Below, piece after piece: positions 26,855-36,158 of a stretch of 64,000 nt of DNA. The translations under genes were made by a program, and so were the position numbers. Position 1 is the first letter of the stretch. Each line of letters opens with the position of its first letter. The stretch is from assembly GCA_016841245.1 (NCBI GenBank), contig JAENZN010000003.1, positions 124,001-188,000 on the forward strand, read 5' to 3'. This stretch comes from Syntrophomonas sp. GTDB lineage: Bacteria > Bacillota > Syntrophomonadia > Syntrophomonadales > Syntrophomonadaceae. Under the pieces are notes generated by a model. It was not told the DNA's origin and made no database searches. It was given only the letters and a program-made list of their open reading frames with translations.

Positions 26855-26918
26855 AAGTACCCGCTTAATTTAATGAAGATGTCGTTGATGAACCCGATTT
26901 TTAAGGAGGAAGACTACC

Positions 26919-27755
26919 ATGAAAATATACTTCTTTGCAACTGCTTATTCAAGGGTTCCTAAGGGGCTTTTTGTTAAGGGAGCGCCTTGGAAATCCGTTC
27001 AATTTCCCATCCTCAATGCCCTAATCGAGCATAATGGAGATTTAATTCTTTTAGATACGGGCCTGGGTACCAGGATAGGGGAAGAGATGAAGCTCCCGCA
27101 GTACCGCGCCCAGGCGTTTTTCAACCGTTTTGTCATGAGAACAGTTTTCGATGCCGGCCGTGATCCTTTAATACATCAGCTGCCTGCTAATGGTTTTGAC
27201 CATTTAGCGGTCAAGTATGTCATCTTATCTCATCTTCACTGGGATCACGCAGGTGGGATGCGCGACTTTCCCAATGCCAAATTTATTGTTGGCAAGAAGG
27301 AATGGGAAGCTGCAACCGCGTCAGACTCGCATAAGCATGCCTATATTAGTGAGCAGTATGATCTGAGCGATAACCTGGATATTGATCTGGTTTCCACGGT
27401 TCCAGGCCAATCATTTCTTGGTTTTCCTGATTCCTTGGATTTGTTTGGAGATGGCCGTTTTATTCTGGTTGATCTTCCTGGTCATTCGGAGGGGTTAATG
27501 GGAGTATTTGTAACCCTACCATCGGGTAAAAGGTTCCTTTTCCCCGGGGATTCCTTCTATTTCCCGGAAAACCTGGAAGGGAACGCACCCAAGTCCAGGC
27601 TGATGCAAAAACTGGTCCATGAAAAAAACCAGGTCAACGAGACACTTAAAACGCTGCATGATCTTGCTAAGGCCGAACCTGACCTGGAGATAGTCAGCTA
27701 CCATGATCATCGTATTCCAGGGAGGTATCAACTCGCTCCGGTTTACTATGAGTGA
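26919..27755 (+). CDS. Metallo-beta-lactamase-fold hydrolase (lactonase-like)
   Basis: The 278-residue protein has the binuclear-metal motif HLHWDHAGG (near residues 105-113), a DTGLGTRIG strand before it and a LPGHSEG block with the third histidine. This layout (GxxxLLDTG..., FVGKKEWEA) resembles the N-acyl-homoserine-lactonase-like branch of the superfamily. Hydrolysis of a lactone or other ester ring is therefore the best guess. It follows the two SDR genes by 64 bp with an AAGGAGGAAG ribosome site. Alcohol oxidation followed by lactone opening would make a coherent short pathway. Confidence 0.85.
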   Translation: MKIYFFATAYSRVPKGLFVKGAPWKSVQFPILNALIEHNGDLILLDTGLGTRIGEEMKLPQYRAQAFFNRFVMRTVFDAGRDPLIHQLPANGFDHLAVKYVILSHLHWDHAGGMRDFPNAKFIVGKKEWEAATASDSHKHAYISEQYDLSDNLDIDLVSTVPGQSFLGFPDSLDLFGDGRFILVDLPGHSEGLMGVFVTLPSGKRFLFPGDSFYFPENLEGNAPKSRLMQKLVHEKNQVNETLKTLHDLAKAEPDLEIVSYHDHRIPGRYQLAPVYYE

Positions 27756-27907
27756 TGCAACACCTCGGCAAGAAATATAGGCAAAATATTATTTTATGGG
27801 GCACATTGAAGAAGCCTGATTTTCAATAACTACTTACAAAGGTTAAAACATGTTGATAAACTAATTATTAAAATATCAATACCCCCCTCCATTTAAATAG
27901 AAGTCCT

Positions 27908-28516
27908 CTACCCCATGGCAGCCACCATTTTTCTTATATTATGGGCGATACAATGTAACCCCCATTCTAGATTTAGATGATCTTTCATGCAACTGGTATC
28001 CCCGGCATGTTGATGAAAGCTATAACCAATTACGAATTGATTTTCGGTTCCTATTTGTATATTATATCCAGGCTTTAATTGACCGTTTTTCATATGATCT
28101 TCTTTAATGCGCATAAAGGTTGCATCGGTATCTGTTTTAGAGTAACCGTTACGCTATGCCAGCAGTTCTTCTTGAATTTCATATTTCTTCATTCTAGGCA
28201 GGTAATCTTCCTCGATCACTTGTTAGCCTTCTTTAGCTTCTTGCCGGTAGGGGTGCCAACCTTTCATGCGCTTTCCCCGGAGGCTGTTGATGGTTTTTAA
28301 ATCAGGAGCATTATCGCCACATAGCCACATATACATGATGTTTTCTTTAGCCGCTTTTTCAATCCGGCGGCTTGAATATATTTTATCTGCGTAGGCATAC
28401 ACGATGAATTTTGTCATCATGACCGGGTGGAAACTTGACCGTCCACCTCCGGGGTATTTAGCAAACAACAGGTCCAGGTTCATTTGATCTATGGCCGAAT
28501 TAATGACTCTTACCAT
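27908..28516 (-). pseudogene. Transposase remnant, IS1182-type
   Basis: Two separated minus-strand pieces belong to one transposase. The N-terminal piece (28516-28223) has the DUF772-like segment DLLFAKYPGGGRSSFHPVMM with YAYADKIYSSRRIEKA. The later piece contains [20 protein letters not shown] and [12 protein letters not shown]. Between them the sequence EEDYLPRMKKYE...EELLA runs into a TAG before RNGYSKTD, and the central part of the protein is missing. The remnant abuts the 3' end of the flavin-reductase gene (7 bp). No terminal inverted repeats are obvious. Confidence 0.85.
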
Positions 28517-28522
28517 ATGGTT

Positions 28523-29104
28523 CTATTCTATTTTGATAAACATCTCCGCATAGGCTGCTTTTCTACCGGAAACAATCGGCCTGGTAAACTGCATTTCTTG
28601 AGCTCCAAGCATGATGGAGAGGGGATGGGCACGCTCAAAGTCCATTTCTCCCGCTTCATTAAAGAAATCATCATTTGCTTCCAAATGCACTACTTTGCCG
28701 ATTATCAGTGAGTAGCTTTTCCTGGCAATCTCTTCACTTAGAGTGCATTCCGCCCAAGCCAGGCAACCTTCTATTCCCGGAGTTTGCACTTGTTTGGAAG
28801 GTCGAGGCTTTAATCCGGCTTCAATGAATTCATCCACTTCCGGAGGGTAATTGCGGGAACAAATCATAAGCTCTTCGATCATGCTTGCAGGCGGAATATT
28901 TACAACAAATTCCTGCATTTCTCTAACATTGGCTAAGGTATCTCTTTTAATCCATGAAGCAAAGATGATTTCGTCCAAGGGTCTTAGAATCGGGGTTATA
29001 TTTGACCAGGGAGCGATATTGGCTATCCCCTGCTTGTTTATGGTAGATAATAGGACCACCGGCAGGGGCATGATTTGCTCTCTTTTTTGTGGTTTTAAGA
29101 TCAC
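28523..29104 (-). CDS. Flavin reductase-like FMN-binding split-barrel protein
   Basis: The 193-residue protein matches the flavin-reductase/FMN-binding family. It opens with PLPVVLLSTINKQGIANIAPWS, read in pieces as PLPVVLLST and GIANIAPWS, followed by RDTLANVREMQEFVVNIP, the conserved N-terminal split-barrel pattern. Translation appears to begin at a GTG (29104) after AAAGGAT. Such proteins bind FMN and either reduce free flavin with NAD(P)H or act as stand-alone electron-transfer proteins. The transposase remnant ends 7 bp beyond its stop; the gene itself looks intact. Confidence 0.88.
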   Translation of the reverse strand: MILKPQKREQIMPLPVVLLSTINKQGIANIAPWSNITPILRPLDEIIFASWIKRDTLANVREMQEFVVNIPPASMIEELMICSRNYPPEVDEFIEAGLKPRPSKQVQTPGIEGCLAWAECTLSEEIARKSYSLIIGKVVHLEANDDFFNEAGEMDFERAHPLSIMLGAQEMQFTRPIVSGRKAAYAEMFIKIE

Positions 29105-29264
29105 GGTTCTTCATCCTTTCGATTAAAATATATTGGTCTGATATAGCAGGCTGTTTCACGGGTTTTGAAGTCAGGGCAAGTCCTGACCTAACATGTCCAT
29201 AGAGGACTACTGATTTACATCATGATTTCTGGTTTGGTTGACCCCCTTTCGTTAAGAAAAACAG

Positions 29265-29307
29265 AAACCACGAATGGAGCCGTTTCTTACGGCATCCCTT
29301 CGTGGTT
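29265..29307 (-). terminator. Terminator of the lipoate-ligase gene
   Basis: AAACCACGAA pairs with TTCGTGGTTT around an inner GCCG-tttctta-CGGC stem. On the minus strand it is followed by CTGTTTTTCTT, giving a good rho-independent terminator for the ligase gene that ends at 29474. Confidence 0.7.
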
Positions 29308-29473
29308 TACTTTCATAATTCCTATTTTTATTGAATCAATAATAAAGCCTTCATGGCTTGATTTTCATAAGTAAATAGTAATTAATAATCATATTTAAAG
29401 TCAACATTTTGAATTTGGACTTTTTCTTTCCCAACTTCGGACCTAAGAACTTATAATATTCAACCATCCAGCA

Positions 29474-30475
29474 TCACCTATAGCCTTGCCCTCTTGACAC
29501 TACTTCCAGCCAGTTGTTAATATCTGCGGCTATCTCCGGGTTGGAAGTGGACAGCTCGGTGGCAATCTTTTTTTGGATGATATCGTATTTGTAGGGAAGG
29601 CCAGGAAGCAGGTGCTTAAGGCTTTCAATTATAGAGCAGTCCATAGCATCTGAATATACGGCGGCTTCTATTATCCTGCCTTCATCGACATTCAAACTCA
29701 TGTCGATTTCACCCCAGATGAAGCGTTTAGATAGCGAAATGTCAAATTCAGGGGTTTCGCCATATCTCCATTCCCAGGCAGAATATTGATTATAGAGTTT
29801 ATCGATTTCTTCTTTATTGTTAAGTTGTATTGGAGTTAGATCACCCCCATAAAGGCTGGCAAAGCTCTCTTTTAAGTTACTCATCATAGAGGCGATAGTA
29901 ATACTGTTTTGCAGGCTGGCCAAGTTTACCACCCTGGATTGAACCGAGTTACATTCTATAGATTTGGCCTGCATTTTTTCCTGGGAAACCTGTAGATATT
30001 GAGAAAGCCTGGACATATCAGTATTTATCAGCAAAGTACCGTGGTGATAAACTGCATTGGGCAGGAAGCAAAAGGCGTTGCCGGAAAATTTCTTTCCTTC
30101 TACAGTTATGTCATTTCGCCCGGTAAATTCAGCTTGAATACCCTGTTTCTGTACGGCATTTAAGATTACCTGCAGCTGTTTTTCCAAATCATATAATTTT
30201 CTATCCATAATAAAGGTAAAATTTAAATTGCCCAGGTCATGATAAACCGCACCCCCACCTGATAAACGTCGGGCTAGTTTACCGCCATCCTTTTCTAAAA
30301 GCTGGCAGCGGCATTCTTTCCAGGCATTCTGGTATTTGCCGATGACTACAGTGTGGTCATTTTGCCACAGGTACAGTATTATTTCTTCAGGCTGCACTGT
30401 GTTTAAGAGATATTCTTCTAATGCCAGGTTGTACCAGGGATCAAAACTGCTGGAATAAACAAAGCTTGTTTTCAT
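29474..30475 (-). CDS. lplA: Lipoate-protein ligase A
   Basis: The start at 30475 gives 333 residues and follows GGAGGAG; eight more codons upstream have no ribosome site of their own. The protein contains RRLSGGGAVYHDLGNLNF (near residues 72-89), the GRNDITVEGKKFSGNAF lysine region that binds lipoyl-AMP, and an extended C-terminal accessory domain as in two-domain LplA. It would attach exogenous lipoate, via lipoyl-AMP, to lipoyl domains. Its neighbours across the divergent intergenic region are an AcoR-type activator and an operon with a lipoyl E2, a GcvH-like lipoyl carrier and a lipoyl synthase. It is therefore the natural partner for those apo-proteins. Confidence 0.93.
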   Translation of the reverse strand: MKTSFVYSSSFDPWYNLALEEYLLNTVQPEEIILYLWQNDHTVVIGKYQNAWKECRCQLLEKDGGKLARRLSGGGAVYHDLGNLNFTFIMDRKLYDLEKQLQVILNAVQKQGIQAEFTGRNDITVEGKKFSGNAFCFLPNAVYHHGTLLINTDMSRLSQYLQVSQEKMQAKSIECNSVQSRVVNLASLQNSITIASMMSNLKESFASLYGGDLTPIQLNNKEEIDKLYNQYSAWEWRYGETPEFDISLSKRFIWGEIDMSLNVDEGRIIEAAVYSDAMDCSIIESLKHLLPGLPYKYDIIQKKIATELSTSNPEIAADINNWLEVVSRGQGYR

Positions 30476-30861
30476 AAATATTACTCCTCCATTATTCAAA
30501 CATTTAGAACAACTAAATGGAGATTAAGTGTCAGTCGCACCTTTTGGCACAATTGTTTGCTGTACTTAATAATATTATACATTCGGTTTTGTCGGTTCTA
30601 ATGATAAGAGGTGCTTATAAACCTGTATAGCATTGGGGTGGAAAAATATTATGTTTTAATCTAATATATAATTATATACAAACAAACGACAAAATTGTAG
30701 AAAATATTTATAAAACCATTTGCAAAGAAGGGAAGTGGTATCTGGATTATATTAAAATTGATTAGAGATATAATATCGAATGTTGACTATTGCTTGCTTA
30801 GTATTCTATCGTAATTCTCAAATGTTAACAGGGCTTTTAACAGATTTATTGAGGTGAGAGA
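30476..30861. other. Divergent promoter region between lplA and the AcoR-type activator
   Basis: No gene is visible. TGGCACAATTGTTTGCT at 30545-30561 looks like a plus-strand sigma-54 site but has GG-N11-GC, one base too many. On the minus strand TATAAT near 30578 could be a -10 for lplA, without a clear -35. Confidence 0.35.
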
Positions 30862-32859
30862 ATGGCTGTTAAAACAGAGGCGAGAAACCGCAATGTTAAG
30901 TTAGCGTGGGAAGATTATGTTAATATCGGCAGGATGGATAATGCTGCAGTTAGAACGATGATAGCAGAATCCTGGCAAAGATGCTGTGCTGCTGGTGTAG
31001 ACCCTTATGATGGTTGCAGTCATATCATTGCAACTGGGGAAGAATTAGATCAGATACTTAATAAACGAAAATGTCTGATAGATATTGCCCGTCCTATTAT
31101 GGCTAATTTGTACAGGTTTGTGGCCGGTTCCGGCTTTATCGTAATGTTAACAGATGAACGCGGCTATATTTTAGACACTATGGGTGATGATGATACCCTG
31201 GCTAATGCCAGGCAAATTAGTTTTTTTAAGGGAGCTAATTGGGGCGAAGAAGCGGTAGGGACCAATGCTATTGGAACTGCGATGGTAATAAAAAAACCTA
31301 TACAGGTATCCGGGGCAGAGCATTATTGTAAAAAACATCATTCCTGGACCTGCTCTGCTGCTCCTATCTATAACCAGCATAATCACTTTATTGGTATTCT
31401 TGATATGTCCGGTCCTTCAAGCGAAGTTCATCTCCATACCCTGGGTATGGTAGTAGCGGCTGTGCAAGCAATTATGGATCAAATGGATATTCAAAGTAAA
31501 AATCGGGAATTAACCATGAGCAATTCTCGCCTGCAAAGCATCAGTAATAGTATGTCCGATGGGGTAATACTTGTTGATGAATCTGCTGTGATTACTGGAA
31601 TTAACCCGGTAACGGAAGAAATATTGGGGCAATTTTCAGAAGATATATCTGGAAAAGCGCTTACAGATATTTTTGCATCTTGTGTTAACACTATGACTAT
31701 GCTTGATACCGGGAAAGAATACAAAGATATAGAAATTCTGGTAGAAACCAACAGAGGACGCATTTACTGTCTGATTTCCGGTGAACCTATAAAGGATGAT
31801 AGGGGTAAGATTACCGGAGGGGTTTTATTTATAAAACCTATTAAAAACATAAAAAATTTGGTTAATCGCTATAGCGGATCTCATGCCACATTTTGTTTTA
31901 AAGATGTCGTGGGTGCAAATAAAGAATTTTTGAATGCAGTTCAAATCGCTTATCGAGCAGCAAATACTATGAGCAGTGTGATGCTGCAGAGTGAGAGCGG
32001 TACCGGTAAGGAAATATTAGCCCAGGCTATTCATAATAAAAGCTCCAGGTGGGAAGGACCGTTTGTGGCAGTGAATTGTGGGGCGATACCCTGGGAGCTG
32101 ATTTCCAGCGAGCTTTTTGGATATGTTGAAGGTGCTTTTACCGGGGCTAAAAAGGGAGGCAGACCCGGCAAATTTGAAATGGCCTCCGGGGGAACGCTGT
32201 TCCTGGATGAAATCGGTGAAATGCCGCTCGGGCAGCAGGTATCTCTCCTGCGGGTACTGCAGGAAAAGAAAATAACCCGTCTGGGTGGTGAAAAAACGAT
32301 TCCCACTGATGTCCGTATAATTTGTGCTACCAATAAAAATCTGCAGGAAGAAGTTAGAAAAGGGAACTTCCGGCAGGATCTGTATTATCGTTTGAACGTT
32401 GTGTCTATTATTATACCTCCCCTGCGGGAAAGGCGTGAAGACATACCGCTATTGTTTGACCATATTGTGAAAGAGATTAGCAGTAGACTGGGGATTGTTA
32501 TTAAAGGGGTAGAACCAGACGTTATCAAATACATTTGCAGGTATGATTGGCCCGGTAATGTACGTGAACTGCAAAATGTGGTAGAAAGGATGCTTAATAT
32601 AACTACTACCCAGGAAATTCGTGTTGAACATCTGCCAGCCGAAATAATTTCTTCCCTGGCAGCTATAGAGGGTATTGATAATAATGCAAAATCCATTACT
32701 ATAGTGGACACCAGGAAAAAGATTAAAGAACATCAATGTGAAACAATCGCTGCATTATTGAGTGAGTTCGAGGGCAATATTAGCAGAGTAGCACGTGAAA
32801 TGGGAGTTTCGCGTAATACTGTTTATCGTAAAATACGTCAATACAACATTGAAATTTAG
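30862..32859 (+). CDS. acoR: Sigma-54-dependent activator of the AcoR type (GAF-PAS-AAA-Fis)
   Basis: The 665-residue protein has the AcoR layout. The N-terminus has ESWQRCCAAGVDP and a GAF-like domain with GANWGEEAVGTNAIGTA. HLHTLGMVVAAVQAI precedes a PAS domain (about 230-320). The AAA+ core has SESGTGKE near residue 377, GYVEGAFTGAKKGG, FLDEIGEMP and a C-terminal HTH, VAREMGVSRNTVYRK. The first glycine of Walker A (GESGTGKE in relatives) is serine here. The ATG follows TGAGGTGAGAG. It stands directly upstream of a sigma-54 promoter and an acetoin-dehydrogenase-like operon, so control of that operon is the obvious role. The inducer could be acetoin or a related compound. Confidence 0.92.
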   Translation: MAVKTEARNRNVKLAWEDYVNIGRMDNAAVRTMIAESWQRCCAAGVDPYDGCSHIIATGEELDQILNKRKCLIDIARPIMANLYRFVAGSGFIVMLTDERGYILDTMGDDDTLANARQISFFKGANWGEEAVGTNAIGTAMVIKKPIQVSGAEHYCKKHHSWTCSAAPIYNQHNHFIGILDMSGPSSEVHLHTLGMVVAAVQAIMDQMDIQSKNRELTMSNSRLQSISNSMSDGVILVDESAVITGINPVTEEILGQFSEDISGKALTDIFASCVNTMTMLDTGKEYKDIEILVETNRGRIYCLISGEPIKDDRGKITGGVLFIKPIKNIKNLVNRYSGSHATFCFKDVVGANKEFLNAVQIAYRAANTMSSVMLQSESGTGKEILAQAIHNKSSRWEGPFVAVNCGAIPWELISSELFGYVEGAFTGAKKGGRPGKFEMASGGTLFLDEIGEMPLGQQVSLLRVLQEKKITRLGGEKTIPTDVRIICATNKNLQEEVRKGNFRQDLYYRLNVVSIIIPPLRERREDIPLLFDHIVKEISSRLGIVIKGVEPDVIKYICRYDWPGNVRELQNVVERMLNITTTQEIRVEHLPAEIISSLAAIEGIDNNAKSITIVDTRKKIKEHQCETIAALLSEFEGNISRVAREMGVSRNTVYRKIRQYNIEI

Positions 32860-33020
32860 AGTACAATGATATGCTTTATAAGGCCGGAGCCCTAAGTTTA
32901 AAGAAGTATCAAAGTGATTTAAATAGCATTCTTATCAGCTATCATTAAGGTTTATAAAAAGTTGCAGTATAACAATGATTACTGTAGATAAAATGGTCAT
33001 AACGTAATATAAAAATATTA

Positions 33021-33060
33021 AACCCGGGAAAAGGACCAAATACCTTTTCCCGGGTTTTGT
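33021..33060 (+). terminator. Terminator of the activator gene
   Basis: AACCCGGGAAAAGG and its perfect complement (14 bp) with an 8-base loop, followed by TTGTCTTTT. It insulates the activator gene from the operon that follows. Confidence 0.85.
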
Positions 33061-33065
33061 CTTTT

Positions 33066-33461
33066 CTGTCAGTAATTCATGAGTGCTTCCATTGCAGAAA
33101 AAACCATTTCCCTTCTAAGTATAGGCCATCTAGTTTACTGCGGATCTAGAGGCTGAATTTGTTCTTGCCTTTCGAATAATCATTTCATCAACTGTAGATA
33201 ATATAGTAACAATCGCAAGCTAATAGAGGTTAATTCAAGAAAAAATAACTATATTCACGTCGATGTAGGGGGGGACCGTCGTTACCGCTGCCTGCCTGTG
33301 ATATTGCGCAGTAGATAACACTTTTCAGCAATATATAACACAATGGAACAGTGAGAACAGTTGAACTGGAAAGCGGGGCGGGAAACTGGCAGTGGTGTGG
33401 ATAAGACAAAAACCCCTGCCAGGCGGGGTGGAAAACTTAAGTATTATTGTTTTCTTATAAC
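33066..33461. other. Control region of the lipoyl/TPP operon
   Basis: No gene is visible. The stretch probably holds enhancer sites for the activator. It contains the small palindrome CAGTTGAACTG at 33358-33368, repeated GAACAGT and TAACAC words, and a GC-rich hairpin near 33411-33431 about 30 bp before the -24 element. Confidence 0.35.
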
Positions 33462-33477
33462 TGGCATAGTAATTGCA
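33462..33477 (+). promoter_or_regulatory. Sigma-54 promoter of the lipoyl/TPP operon
   Basis: TGGCATAGTAATTGCA is a consensus -24/-12 element with exact GG-N10-GC spacing. It lies 51 bp before the first gene of the operon and downstream of the AcoR-type activator gene. Confidence 0.88.
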
Positions 33478-33527
33478 AAATATTATAGCAAAGTCACCAG
33501 ATGCATTAATGGCAAGGAGGGTATTGG

Positions 33528-33890
33528 ATGCTGAAACGTTACATTGTGGAAATAGGTACCGGTATAGATTTCCATGGGGGAGATGAAAATAATGCTGCGA
33601 AAAAGGCCATAAAAGATGCGGTTTCTCATAGCTGTCTGGCCGGGTTGATAGATATCATTGGTATGAGTGATCCCAACGAAATGCATGTGAAGATTAAATT
33701 AGCATGTCCTCACCCGGAAAAAATAAATCGGGCTGAGGTTAGAGAGGCAGTTCCTTTTGGCAGTACTGAACTCGAAGTAGTGCCGGGAGGCTTATATGTG
33801 CAGGGTTTAAATTTGCCGGAGCTGGGAGCAGGGGATACCATTGTGGTGGTAGTTGCTGCGCTTACCGTATACGTGGAAGTTGTTGAATAA
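33528..33890 (+). CDS. Lin0512-family protein
   Basis: The 120-residue protein has the conserved pattern of the uncharacterised Lin0512 family. It starts KRYIVEIGTGIDFHGGD, has an internal IKDAVSHSCLAGL helix and ends in strands with GDTIVVVVAALTVYV. The histidine in FHGGD and the cysteine in SHSCL are the obvious candidate functional residues. No function is known to me for this family. Here it is the first gene after the sigma-54 promoter, with a GCAAGGAGGG ribosome site, so it is co-expressed with the E1/E2/lipoyl genes. A short hairpin (GCTTAGCCC-gaa-GGGTTAAGC) follows its stop. Confidence 0.8.
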   Translation: MLKRYIVEIGTGIDFHGGDENNAAKKAIKDAVSHSCLAGLIDIIGMSDPNEMHVKIKLACPHPEKINRAEVREAVPFGSTELEVVPGGLYVQGLNLPELGAGDTIVVVVAALTVYVEVVE

Positions 33891-33973
33891 TTTGGCTTAG
33901 CCCGAAGGGTTAAGCTGTAATTCAACTCAGTATATTGTGGATAAAATTATGCAGAAAGGAGGCGTAATAAGAC

Positions 33974-34138
33974 GAACTGACAATACCAGAAGAACTATAA
34001 GAGCGGTTTATTTAACTTGGAGACCGCAGTAAGGTACAAGGAAAAAGTTTAGCCCTTGATGACATGGTTGATAAAAGTTCTCAAGAACTTAGCAATAACC
34101 AGGATGTGGATCTCAAGATAATCGTTTCTCCCAAATAG
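33974..34138 (+). pseudogene. Decayed small ORF between the Lin0512 gene and E1 alpha
   Basis: After a strong AAAGGAGG the frame from 33974 reads ELTIPEEL, a stop, ERFI, a stop, then an uninterrupted segment GDRSKVQGKSLALDDMVDKS and further to a TAG at 34136-34138. No start codon sits at the right distance from the ribosome site (ATAAG is found where ATG would be expected). The composition looks protein-like, so this is probably a small operon gene that has picked up stops. I do not recognise the family. Confidence 0.45.
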
Positions 34139-34157
34139 GAAAAGGAGGGAATAATTA

Positions 34158-35126
34158 ATGGCCGAGAAAAAAGAACAATTATTAGAAATGTACAAAACCA
34201 TGGTAAGGATACGGACATTCGAAAAAGAAGCAATTGATTTGTTTGCTGCTGGTAAGTTCCCCGGATTTGTTCACAGTTATCTGGGCGAAGAGGCAATAGC
34301 TACCGGTGTTTGTGCTAATTTGAAAGATAGTGATTATATATGCAGTACCCATAGAGGGCATGGGCATCTGATTGCCAAGGGCGGAAAACTGGACCTGATG
34401 ATGGCTGAGCTATATGGCAAGAGTACTGGCTATTGTAAGGGAAAAGGCGGTTCCATGCATATAGCTGATGTGGATCTCGGCATATTAGGAGCCAATGGCA
34501 TTGTTGGAGCAGGTATGCCTATAGCTACCGGTGCAGCTTTTGCCTGTAAATATAGAAAAACCGATAACGTTGCCATAGCATTCTTCGGAGATGGGGCTTC
34601 TGATCGGGCTACCTTCCATGAATCACTGAATTTGGCTTCTATTTGGAAATTACCGGTAGTTTTCGTCTGTGAAAACAACGGCTGGGCAATCTCTAATTCA
34701 CAAGAAAACCATCAGAATATAACAGATGTGTCAGATCGGGCGACAGCGTATGGTATCCCTGGGGTTTCCATAGATGGTAATGATGTAATGGCGATCAGCG
34801 AAGCTGCAGAAGAGGCCATTAAGCGCGCCAGAAAGGGCGATGGCCCAACTTTAATTGAGTGCAAAACCTGGAGGCATCGGGGACATTTTGAAGGTGACCC
34901 GGGTGCCTACAAAGATCCCAAAGACCAGGAAGAATGGCTTTCTGATGCGAAAGATGCTCTTGTTCGGGTGGAAAAGAAATTGATTGAACTCAAGTATGCT
35001 AATAAAGCAGATTTAGATAAGGTTAAAGCTGATGCACAGACTGAGGTTGATGCTGCCGTGAAGTTTGCAGAACAGAGTCCAGACCCGGATCCGTCTGAAG
35101 TGCTGACCGATGTATATACGGTTTAA
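34158..35126 (+). CDS. acoA: TPP-dependent dehydrogenase E1 alpha subunit, copy 1 (acetoin-dehydrogenase-like)
   Basis: The 322-residue alpha subunit carries the thiamine-diphosphate motif: GDGASDRATFHESLN and about 25 residues later ENNGWAIS. SRGGSMH-like residues appear as GKGGSMHIAD, and RHRGHFEGDP is near the C-terminus. This is the PDH/acetoin E1 alpha pattern. The enzyme decarboxylates or cleaves a 2-oxo or acetoin-type substrate on TPP and passes the acyl group to a lipoyl domain. The ATG follows AAAGGAGGG. It is 28 bp from its beta subunit and is followed by a second alpha/beta pair. Acetoin is the best guess from AcoX and the AcoR-type activator, but other substrates fit. Confidence 0.92.
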   Translation: MAEKKEQLLEMYKTMVRIRTFEKEAIDLFAAGKFPGFVHSYLGEEAIATGVCANLKDSDYICSTHRGHGHLIAKGGKLDLMMAELYGKSTGYCKGKGGSMHIADVDLGILGANGIVGAGMPIATGAAFACKYRKTDNVAIAFFGDGASDRATFHESLNLASIWKLPVVFVCENNGWAISNSQENHQNITDVSDRATAYGIPGVSIDGNDVMAISEAAEEAIKRARKGDGPTLIECKTWRHRGHFEGDPGAYKDPKDQEEWLSDAKDALVRVEKKLIELKYANKADLDKVKADAQTEVDAAVKFAEQSPDPDPSEVLTDVYTV

Positions 35127-35153
35127 TGAAGAATAGATAAGGGGTGATATAGA

Positions 35154-36125
35154 ATGACACAGATGAGCTATATGGAAGCAATCAGAGATGGTATGCGTGT
35201 GGAAATGAAAAGAGATTCCGGAGTTTATATAGCCGGTGAAGATGTTGCTCAATTTGGGGGATGTTTCGGGGTGACTGCCGGTTTATACGATGAATTTGGA
35301 CCGGATAGGGTTATGAATACTCCGATAAGTGAAGCTGTCATCGTAGGGCACGCAGTAGGTGCGGCTGCTCTTGGACTGAGGCCTATTGCAGAAATTATGT
35401 TTGTTGATTTTATGGGCTGCTGTATGGATGAACTTCACAATCAGGCAGCCAAGATGAAATATATGTTTGGTGGTAAAGCTAAAGTTCCTATGGTAGTTCG
35501 TACACCGTGTGGAGCCGGTTTGGGTGCGGCTGCCCAGCATTCTCAATGCCTGGAGTCCTGGTTTACTCATATAGCCGGGGTTAAAACCGTTATGCCAGGT
35601 ACGGCTGCAGATGCCAAGGGTTTAATGATAGCAGCCATTAGAGATGATAATCCGGTAATGTATATTGAACACAAACAGCTGCTGGGCTTGACTGGTGATG
35701 TACCTGATGGCGAATATGTAGTACCTCTGGGTAAAGCAGATATTAAACGCGAAGGTTCAGATGTAACCATTGTAGCCTGGTCATGGATGCTGCAAAAATC
35801 TTTAGCTGCGGCAGAAAAATTAGCGGCAGAAGGAATAAATGTAGAAGTACTTGATCCCCGTACTCTGGTTCCGCTGGATAAGGATGCCATTCTTAAATCA
35901 GTATCCAAAACTGGTAAGTTGGTTATTGTCCATGAAGAAATAAAAACCAGCGGATTCGGTGGTGAAATATCAGCCATAGTAGCTGAAGAAGGTTTTGATT
36001 ATCTGGATGCTCCGATAAAGAGAGTAGCTGCCCCCGATACACCCATACCATTTTCACCGATACTGGAACAGACCTTTATTCCTAGTGAAGAAAAAATTAT
36101 TGAGGCAGTCAAAGCACTATTTTAG
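35154..36125 (+). CDS. acoB: TPP-dependent dehydrogenase E1 beta subunit, copy 1
   Basis: The 323-residue beta subunit has the transketolase-like fold of E1 beta: EAIRDGMRVEMKRD at the start, GEDVAQFGG, then PISEAVIVGHAVGAA and the C-terminal HEEIKTSGFGGEISA block. It pairs with the alpha subunit to form the active site. The gene begins 28 bp after alpha with a GGGGTG ribosome site. Its 3' third is very similar at DNA level to that of the second beta gene (37145), with uninterrupted identical runs of over 40 bases around 35793-35835. That points to recent duplication or gene conversion. Confidence 0.92.
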   Translation: MTQMSYMEAIRDGMRVEMKRDSGVYIAGEDVAQFGGCFGVTAGLYDEFGPDRVMNTPISEAVIVGHAVGAAALGLRPIAEIMFVDFMGCCMDELHNQAAKMKYMFGGKAKVPMVVRTPCGAGLGAAAQHSQCLESWFTHIAGVKTVMPGTAADAKGLMIAAIRDDNPVMYIEHKQLLGLTGDVPDGEYVVPLGKADIKREGSDVTIVAWSWMLQKSLAAAEKLAAEGINVEVLDPRTLVPLDKDAILKSVSKTGKLVIVHEEIKTSGFGGEISAIVAEEGFDYLDAPIKRVAAPDTPIPFSPILEQTFIPSEEKIIEAVKALF

Positions 36126-36158
36126 TTATGGGTCAAATATAGAAAGGGAGGCATAGGA

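Noticed and set aside
30545-30561. Sigma-54 promoter TGGCACAATTGTTTGCT before the AcoR-type activator
   Set aside because: The GG-to-GC spacing is 11, not 10. Sigma-54 is strict about this distance, and the site is over 300 bp from the start codon.
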